From Intoshia linei (taxonomy: Eukaryota > Orthonectida > Rhopaluridae), in assembly GCA_001642005.1 (NCBI GenBank), contig LWCA01000417.1:1-28430 (forward strand): a stretch of DNA of 28,430 nucleotides. The letters are read 5' to 3'. A model generated the notes under the pieces. That model did not search any database. It was not told the origin of the DNA and saw nothing but the letters and a program-made list of their open reading frames with translations. The translations under genes were made by a program, and so were the position numbers. Shown one piece after another: positions 21,701 through 28,430 of the stretch; within the stretch, counting starts at the first letter, position 1; each line of letters begins with the position of its first letter.

Positions 21701-24700
21701 TTTGAAAAATCTCCTTTTACTAATAATTTTTTGAAAAAACATTAATCATTAATTTTTCGGTAAATAATTAATAACAATTGGACAACAGAAAAAAGTTCCA
21801 TTAAAAACCGATTTGTTCATACATTAGAATGGAAAACATAAAAAAAGGATATCAGTGACTGCCTTGATTTTGTGTGCCCTTCGCTAACATTTGAGAAACT
21901 GGGGCAAAGTCAAGAAAGTAACTTTGATTAAAATATTTTAAATAGACCTTGAATAAAATCTCATTTTAACTTTTCAATTTGAAGTAAAATCATATATTGC
22001 CCACGGCCGCACGTTGCGCACCCCTGCACTATAGTATACTAAAACAAATAAGATATACATAAAATCCAAATTAATAATACTATTTACTCAACCAGTCACA
22101 AGAGTGATTAATATACCAGTAGTTCCAAGAAATTTAAACTGGCGTAAACAATAATTCATAAAAGAAATTATAACTATTGTATTTATAAGGGGTCATGACT
22201 CATGGCTCATTAGTTAAGTAAAGTCGATAAATAAAATATAATGTATCATTATAAATAAAAAATTAACTTTTAATTATAGTTATCAAATTACAAACTATAA
22301 CACCCAAAAATAAAAATATAGTTAAAAAAGTCAATAATTAAAATCACCATAGATAAAGTCTATACATTTCCGTAATGAAAAACTCAGCTATAACAAATAT
22401 TTAAACATTACACTTAATTAAAGTTTTAATAAACCGAAAAATCGTATGAAATATTAAAAATATTTTACGATATCAGTTTAATCAAAATAAATCTAGTTTT
22501 GTTAATTGAATTAATAATCTAAATTTTTTTTTTCATAACATTTAAAGATAAGACTTTCGAATAAAACAGCAACTACCAAACCCCACCAAGATGATCAAAG
22601 TCTGCAACAAATTAAATTTAAAAATTAGTTATATATTATCTTAGTAAATAAATTACCTAGAACCGTGTTGATCTTGTGAAAATTCTATAACATGATTTCC
22701 TAAATCTATTAAAGTCAAATTTGGTGTGCGATTATTTCGAAAATCATCCAATAACCTACTTCTCGCTGCAACCTCCTTAACGAATCTAAATGACAAGTAA
22801 AACATGCAAAAAATAAAAAATTACGTCTTTGGAATCCGTGTCAAAGGATAACTAGCTGGAGGAAAATAATTATTCATAACAGGGTTGATCCTCATTTTAT
22901 CGTTTTTCATATACATTCTATTTTGACCTTGATATTGAACATTCGAGTAAGCCATATTGTGTGAAGTATTGTCGTTGGTCGGAATAGCCGTAACGGGCAT
23001 ATTAATCCCTTGTTTCATATTAGGATAAAAATTTTGAAATTGGACATCGTTTCTATCATTAAAATTAGGCATAGACGATCCCACAATATCGTAATAATCT
23101 GGATTATAAGAGCCATTCATGTTTGGCATCATTGAAGAATTTCCAAATCGACAACTTGAAGTAGTAGGCATAAGTACATTAGGACTATTAGGATGCATGC
23201 GCAATTGAGCATTGGGCATGGCACGGGATGATTGGGGTATATTGAAATTTACAAACTGTCCCGAATTTTGATCAAAAAAGCCGTTTGGAGATACTGGATA
23301 CGAAACTGATTGCTTATTTTGGACATTATTTTGAACTGGAGTAGTGTTAACATTTGCTCCGTTTCTCATAGGTTCCATGATTTTTTCGACCGTTTTTGGT
23401 GGAGATTGGACACTTTTAGCATCTTTCTGGTTGTAATTCTTCCAAGAAGGCTGAGGATGGCAGTAATATAAAGGTTGATTTACATTATTACCGCTATATA
23501 CAGTTTGATTAACGTCGACCATTGGGAATTGGTTGGGGAACTCGTACATGCTCTGAAACATGTTTGACCGAGAATTGGGACTTTTCACATGTGATTTGGC
23601 TTCAGGAGAAGGACTTTGTTGTTCAGAATTGTACATTATATCAACATTCTTAGTTTGATTCACTTTAGTTTTTGTTCTGTTTAAAATTGGAGAAACCTTT
23701 TTGTTCTTGTACGCTTCGCGATCCGATTCATTTTGACAATTGATGGACTAATTTCGAATTAAAAAAATAAAATCTGATTTACCATGTTTTTGAATCCTTG
23801 CACCACACTACTTTCATCCACTGGAGAGTTGCTAAGTACGTACTCAGCCATGTCAAACCCCAGCGCTTTACTGTCAGACCTAGGACTTATTGTTCCCGAC
23901 TCAGCAGTAAACTGTGGTACTCTTCGTAAAGACGAAGTACTCTGCGAGTTCGAATTTACGCAATCTACATAAAAATTAAAAACTAAAAATTGAAAATAAA
24001 AAAAGTTTACCAGATGCAGTTCCGTCTGATTCTTGAACACCTGACCTTGCTGCCCATGCAGTGTTCATATTTTCTTGGTTCCAATTAGAATTATCGAATA
24101 TAGTTGGCTTTGTATTTTTAGTAGGCGAATTCCAAATATATTCCGAGGTCTAAAGATAATCTCAAAAATAACAAAAACAAGTCAAAATTGATAAATGATA
24201 CAAGTTGAAAACATGATAAACGCAAATACTAAGAGCAAATATAAAATATACTGGGTAAACAAAAATATTTCGCTTAACCTCCACTGATATTCAATTTCAC
24301 AATGAAAATGTAGGTGAAAACTAAAACATATCCAGGGATACTTAACACGTCTCGAAACCAATTGGTACCAAAGCTATAACAACTCGTGGTAAACATAAAA
24401 TGCAAATAAAGGAATGTAAGTGATTACATCATGAGCAGCATCTGCGGTCAAATTGGCGGATTTGGGACAATTGACAACAATTGGATGTAAAATTTTGGAA
24501 ATGTGCGACATGCCAAATAATTTTTGGGGAATGAAAAATTACTAAAGTCTAGTAAATATAATGTTTTTCGGTTCCTCAGCAGCCTCAAAGTACTTTGTCT
24601 GTTGCACAACTTTGTGTAGACTACACTCATCTTAATAATTTGACAAATGGTCCAAACTGTTTGCACAATATATACGTACTCATATTTCACGACAGCAACC

Positions 24701-25159
24701 AGGATCTTCGTCGTATATATGCATGATTACCTTTATATTGTTATAGTTTACCATGATGAGTTAGACCACATTAAAATAATATATAAAAAATGAATCGCAA
24801 CACATAAAGTTGGATGTACTTCAAATGTGTAAATAGAACAATATTAAATGTTGAATAAAATTTACGTGTCAAACTAAATCTAGAAACGTAAATAGTTTTC
24901 GATGACAACAGAAAACGTGGGCGAAATGTACCTCTGAAGAATCAAGGCGTACCAACTTTCGATACCGTAGGGTTCTGACTACAAAATTGTCGTCGTGTGC
25001 ATATTTTGTCATTTGATTGGTGGGTGCTGCCAATTGAAAATTTTTGTTCAATTTAGATATTCCATTCTTTTTACAATTTGTTATAGCTACAATTCGCGTC
25101 TCCTCTCTTTCCAGACAATCTGTAGCGGATTTTATGGGTTTATCTCGTTCATTTGTCAT
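18784..25159 (-). CDS. PUM: Pumilio RNA-binding protein (PUF family), 6 coding exons modelled
   Basis: A sequence-specific 3'UTR-binding translational repressor. Minus-strand exons: 25159-24932, 24149-24011, 23964-23783, 23747-22825, 22785-22657, 19819-18784; 878 aa if exon 1 is right. Conserved N-terminal Pumilio motifs are present: [20 protein letters not shown] matches human LSPRSESGGLGVSMVEYVL. The middle is Asn/Pro/Met/Ser-rich. The PUM-HD (~495-850) starts [12 protein letters not shown]. All eight repeats have canonical base-reading residues: GSRFIQ, GNYVVQ, GCRVIQ, GNHVVQ, GCRVIQ, GNYVIQ, ASNVIE and ANYVIQ. This predicts recognition of UGUANAUA. A short Ser-rich tail follows repeat 8. 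Exon 1 ([14 protein letters not shown]...) joins by phase and splice signals only and lacks homology I recognise. An intron of 2837 nt interrupts repeat 1 and contains a transposon; others are 35-46 nt except intron 1 (782 nt). Confidence 0.93.
20155..20215 (+). repeat. Fragment of a small dispersed family (copy 3), in Pumilio intron
   Basis: gtatggtagattcggcactg here resembles gataggttcgacactg at 6745-6800; the plus strand is shown. It is probably a decayed MITE terminus. Confidence 0.35.
21115..22026. mobile_element. hAT-like element, 912 bp, in the large Pumilio intron
   Basis: The left end caggggtgcacaac and the reverse complement of the right end caggggtgcgcaac differ at one position of 14. 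They are flanked by aactatag (21107-21114) and cactatag (22027-22034), an 8-bp target duplication with one mismatch. CAGGGGTGC ends are typical of animal hAT elements. There is no transposase ORF. The interior contains a reverse-complement block of the tggtaaaat subrepeat family (about 21520-21740) and a second terminus-like motif (gcagtgcttctcatgggg near 21384), which suggests nested insertion. Confidence 0.82.
24428..24511 (-). CDS. Candidate alternative first exon of Pumilio
   Basis: On the minus strand an ATG at 24511 opens 28 codons ([15 protein letters not shown], then [13 protein letters not shown]) ending at a donor GAT|gtaatc in phase 0. That phase joins directly to the exon at 24149. 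It sits inside the intron between the first modelled exon and the second. No acceptor precedes it in frame, so it would be an alternative start from an internal promoter. The residues are protein-like but I recognise no homology. Confidence 0.3.
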
Positions 25160-25759
25160 TTATCTGTAATGCAAATTATCAAATGTGTCTTAGTAGATAC
25201 CAGACAAATAACAAACACATTTCTATTCTTAGTAGCCTTAGAAATTTAATCTAAGAATGTAAACTGAAACACTGTGAGATTGACTCATCCTATTAATTCA
25301 AATGCTAACCAGACTAATCTCGCCAAATTCAATTTGTACATGTATAAAAATTTAATAAAAAAATACCTAAACTGTTTCAACTTTAAATGGTTTAACAATC
25401 AAAAATTATACAAACATTAAAAATGATACAAATATATTACAATATTTTACAAATGACCCAGCGAAAATAAATTCGTATTTACAATGGAAACAACTCTGGG
25501 AATGGTTGGCAACGGATATTGATTTACAATGTTAATTTTCATTACCAATGAATGTAATTTTTGAATCGCATTTATTGTGCGCTTAAATTAGGCAATTTAT
25601 ATTTTACAAAATACGAATTAGACACAATTTAATTTTTTGTACTCAATCAATGAATTATAAAATAAACATGATTGTTATAGAAATCAATAAAAATACAAAT
25701 TCCTACAAATAATTTATTTCAATTTTAGGAATTCTAGATTTATCGGAATTAATTATAGT
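25160..25759. other. Pumilio 5' flank to MRPL32 3' end
   Basis: A strong acceptor (minus strand, tttgcattacag, AG at 25165-25164) lies four bases upstream of the Pumilio ATG, with an in-frame TAA between, so the 5' UTR is probably spliced or the site receives a spliced leader. Candidate donors were not assigned. On the minus strand AATAAA (plus-strand tttatt, 25713-25718) is a poly(A) signal 42 nt past the MRPL32 stop. No other gene was seen. Confidence 0.45.
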
Positions 25760-26304
25760 TTAATTTGACTTGATTGCTTTTTTGAGAAGATTTTCAGAAA
25801 ACCACGAATTTTTGTCGGATACTTCTTCCATTATTTTAAATTCATGTAAATTCGGTCGTTTGGAAGGATTGTCGTTCAAAATTTTTTCCGTTTCCACTTT
25901 AGTTTTCTGATAGCATGTGGCTAAACAAAATTAAAAATAGAATTACCAAATGTATTACGGCACAGGGTATGGTATTGATGATAGGTTCCACATGAATTGC
26001 ATATTGTGATATTATCGTTCACTGTTAAATTTTTTTTCACAAAAGAAAACCCCATTCGACGAGTTTTACGCTTTTCAATAGTTCTACGTCTCTTGGGCAC
26101 ATTCTTCCATACAAACGCATCCCTCATAATTTCTATGGCGCTAGACACTGACGGTTGGTTCGTTTCACAAAATTCCAATCTACACATTCCCATGCTAGGT
26201 TGGAGAACTACATTTTCATCATATAATCAAATTAAAGTCTTACTCTTAAATAACAAGTAATCAATAATGCTTTTCCCATACGAAACGGCACTTTTTATGT
26301 TCAT
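25760..26304 (-). CDS. MRPL32: Mitochondrial large-subunit ribosomal protein bL32m, complete, 3 exons
   Basis: A structural protein of the mitoribosomal large subunit. Minus-strand exons 5' to 3': 26304-26244, 26207-25959, 25920-25760; they join in frame to 156 aa. Exon 1 starts MNIKSAVSYGKSIIDYL, a basic and hydrophobic mitochondrial presequence. The core VPKRRRTIEKRKTRRMG is the bL32 signature. A zinc ribbon follows: CNSC, then CPTC, the second pair being created only by splicing at 25958/25921 (38-nt intron). The remainder to ...SWFSENLLKKAIKSN resembles other bL32m tails (human ends in SWF). Human MRPL32 is 188 aa. In the known family the N-terminal region is cleaved by the m-AAA protease on maturation. 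A start at 26193 would lack the presequence, so 26304 is preferred. The plus-strand ORF over it is antisense noise. Confidence 0.9.
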
Positions 26305-26939
26305 TTGAATTCAATTTAACTTTATTTTGATTTTAATTTGAAACGCAAAGTGCTAAATCTATAATTTAGATTTAATTAGTCATTGAATAAAATACAATAA
26401 TGGGTTAATTGATTAGCACGTAAATATTGTATTGTAGAAAATAGACTCAACTGGTGACTTGCTTGTATAATTCACATTAACTATAGTGATGGATGTTTTT
26501 GTATTTTCTTTGTTATTTATTGACACGTACTTTATCTATATTTCATTAATCCTGCATTTAAATTTTAAAACTATAGATATTTAGACAGTACATCAACTCA
26601 ACTATGTATCGATTTAACTCAGCGAATATACAATGCATACAAATCTTGTACAATGTATTTAGTGTTTTCTGAAATGTGTTATAATATATAGCCTTGGGTA
26701 GCACAAATCACACATTTGTTTGCGTATTATATCAAATAAATTTAAGATTTCAACAATGGGATTAAGCAATATATGACCGTATTTTTTTATTTGTATATAG
26801 GACATGAAATGTTCATCTGACTCGAACATACTGTTGGCTTTTCAAAATTTTCAATAGTCTGGAATTTACAATAAACATTGTACAAAATAAAATACTATGA
26901 CAAAACATTAAAAAAGAAAAATGTTTATTTAATTTTAAC
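26305..26939. other. Divergent intergenic region between MRPL32 and the 26940 gene
   Basis: AT-rich, no ORF of note; it should contain both promoters of this head-to-head pair. tgtacaatgta (26648) is a partial copy of the recurrent 13-mer. No transposon ends were defined. Confidence 0.45.
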
Positions 26940-27316
26940 ATGGAAGAAAATAAATCTGAAGGTGTAAAGAAAATGATTACAAAATGTAACCAAGTTATAA
27001 ATACACATGAAATTTTAAAAAATGATACTAATTATTTTCTAGTTACAAAGGTAAACACGCATTTTTCTTGATTTTCTTTATTTAAAATTCAGTATACTAA
27101 TGCAATAATGGGAGAAATTAACGAAATGGATGCGGATTTTGTGTAAGGGTTATTTCAATGCTTAGTGTACACTTTGATTTAACACATTTTTTCAATTTAA
27201 TGGAAATTCTTTAAATACTGGAATCTTTAAATTTGTTGATGCACTATTAAATGCAATGTATTTTCAGAAAATATCGTAAAGTAGGTGCCTTTCTTCAAAT
27301 ACATGTATTTGTATGA
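26940..27316 (+). CDS. Small three-exon gene, possibly BLOC-1 subunit 4 (cappuccino)-like
   Basis: Exons 26940-27050, 27093-27142 and 27268-27316 join in frame (introns 42 and 125 nt, both GT-AG) to 69 aa, starting MEENKSEGVKKMITKCNQV. Part of the product, NEMDADFVKYRKVGAFLQ, lines up with the BLOC1S4 core TEMRHIYRKIDKLEAFVRM (recalled from family knowledge), sharing EM, aromatic, K, K and AF positions. BLOC-1 acts in endosome-to-lysosome-related-organelle sorting. The similarity is weak and the protein is much shorter than human BLOC1S4. A donor-like CAT|gtattt at 27305 before the stop could lead to further exons downstream, where I found no convincing continuation. It may be a partial gene or an unrelated small gene. 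Confidence 0.4.
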
Positions 27317-28430
27317 AATGTGCAATGCACATTGTGCATGTATTATTTTGTTATACAAGTGGTGATCATATCTGCAAACCCTTGGAATGAAAAACAGTTT
27401 TATTAATTAGCATAATCTTTTTTTAACTTAAATTAATTTTTGAACTGCCCGACAGGTTTAGATTATTTTGATTTTTGAGAATGTTAGATTTATCGGTTTA
27501 ATTGTATTATAATTATAATTTTCTTAAAATCGTTCCATCACAACCTAAGAGCGGTTTATTGTGTATAACTAAACTACTAACAAATAATATTACTTATTGT
27601 GTCAATTAATGCTTTTGTGCATTTGAAATTAGCTATAAAAAATATTTCTTGATTTTTTAATTTTCTGGGTTATTTTTCTCCCAGTATAATTATAAACGGC
27701 GAGATGCGTCGATTGTGATTAAAAAAACATGTGTTTAAATTTTATGATGAAAATATTGTTGTTTTTATCACTCAGTTGTGTCAACAAAGTTGTACAGCTG
27801 TATTTTAGGCATCTTATGAAGTTACGTCTTTTATTGTACTATTAAACTTTAAAGAGATTGTATTAAAATTACCATTTAAATTGTTAATAATGATTCATAA
27901 TTATAGATGATGATGACGAGATATTTTACACTTCAACTGCAGGTTGAACTGTGAGCTGAAAAAATTAAGATTGAATCGATAACGTAAAAAAATAATGTAG
28001 TCACTACATTGATATTAATAATGTTTCTTAGAAGATAGAGTTTAAGTCAGGGTAAGCAACCTTTTGTATTTCGTGGGCCAATTTTTTGTATCAAAAAATT
28101 ATACTGCCCAGTTTTTGAAAATTTATACATGATAGATTGCAATTTTAACTGAAGAGAAACTGTCTATTAGGTGATTCACAAAGTTATGTGGTTTTTATTG
28201 ATACAATTAATTAGAAACGCTTTATCACCGATAAGATTTCACATATTTCGAAATATAAAATATTTTTTAACAATCATGTGTACGACCACATCAGATGAAA
28301 ACGTTATTTATTTAAATCTACATTTATTCAATGGGTATTAAGACGAAATATTTTAATGATTTTGATGGACATTTAAGTCATATTTTACTGTATGAGTACT
28401 TTAAGGACCTTAGTGCAGTGGTAGCTACCA
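27317..28430. other. No recognised gene; MITE-like end near 28048
   Basis: AT-rich. An acceptor-like tcataattatag before 27907 opens a short frame but it cannot be tied to a gene. At 28048-28061 cagggtaagcaacc, followed by tcgtgggcca, resembles the left end of an hAT-like element; no right end is visible before the window stops. The last bases contain cagtggtagctacca, another possible terminus. Confidence 0.35.

Noticed and set aside
24448-24690. Minus-strand 80-codon ORF
   Set aside because: Its frame differs from the better candidate exon at 24511-24428 and it ends in low-complexity residues.
25921-25946. 26-nt MRPL32 intron starting at ggtaattc
   Set aside because: It would break the second zinc pair; the upstream donor at 25958 yields CPTC.
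26193-26198. MRPL32 start at the ATG at 26193, with an acceptor-like cctag one base upstream as trans-splice evidence
   Set aside because: An upstream exon (26304-26244) joined through a 36-nt intron to an acceptor at 26208 restores an in-frame mitochondrial presequence, so the ATG at 26193 is internal.
24995-26260. Plus-strand ORFs at 24995-25249 and 25997-26260
   Set aside because: Antisense to coding exons of Pumilio and MRPL32; they have no independent splice or homology support.

Overview
This is an AT-rich animal (metazoan) nuclear genome window. Every confident gene is a eukaryotic orthologue split by GT-AG introns, and several (paxillin, bubblegum-type acyl-CoA synthetase, Pumilio, a GRIP golgin, CDC34/UBE2R, mitochondrial bL32m) together point to an animal. 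I cannot name the phylum. The most distinctive trait is intron size. Most introns I could place by protein continuity are 31-50 nt. A second class is several hundred to almost 3000 nt long and carries transposon-like sequence. Nothing bacterial, viral or CRISPR-like was seen.

Layout: (1) 1-1328, + strand: the last exon of a GRIP-domain golgin, with earlier exons not found. (2) 1329-2685: intergenic, with one unassigned minus-strand candidate exon. (3) 2686-4976, +: complete nine-exon paxillin/Hic-5/leupaxin family gene (346 aa, LD motifs plus four LIM domains). (4) 4977-6958: repeat-rich spacer with a 110-bp tandem repeat. (5) 6959-9723, +: complete eight-exon mitochondrial 3-hydroxyacyl-CoA dehydrogenase (324 aa). 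(6) 9724-12412: spacer with a 323-bp MITE. (7) 12413-17152, +: complete six-exon ACSBG/bubblegum acyl-CoA synthetase (749 aa), with a long intron carrying a ~1-kb hAT-like element, a nested TA-flanked MITE and a small hAT MITE with an intact 8-bp target duplication. (8) 18163-17232, -: complete five-exon CDC34/UBE2R E2 (256 aa), convergent with ACSBG with only 79 bp between stop codons. (9) 25159-18784, -: Pumilio, six coding exons modelled (878 aa), all eight PUF repeats present, a 912-bp hAT-like element in its largest intron and a possible alternative first exon. (10) 26304-25760, -: complete three-exon mitochondrial ribosomal protein bL32m (156 aa). (11) 26940-27316, +: a short three-exon gene with weak similarity to BLOC-1 subunit 4. 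(12) The rest, to 28430: no gene recognised.

The genes are ordinary housekeeping and signalling genes with no evident shared pathway. ACSBG (fatty-acid activation) and HADH (third step of beta-oxidation) are neighbours on the same strand, but this may be coincidence. I found no new multi-gene system. The unusual content is the miniature intron architecture, the non-autonomous DNA transposons (hAT-like and TA-flanked) filling the long introns and spacers, the large acidic insertion in the acyl-CoA synthetase, and a few candidate exons that transcript data could confirm or dismiss. All exon models were built by hand from reading-frame continuity, splice sites and recalled family conservation; no alignment was run.
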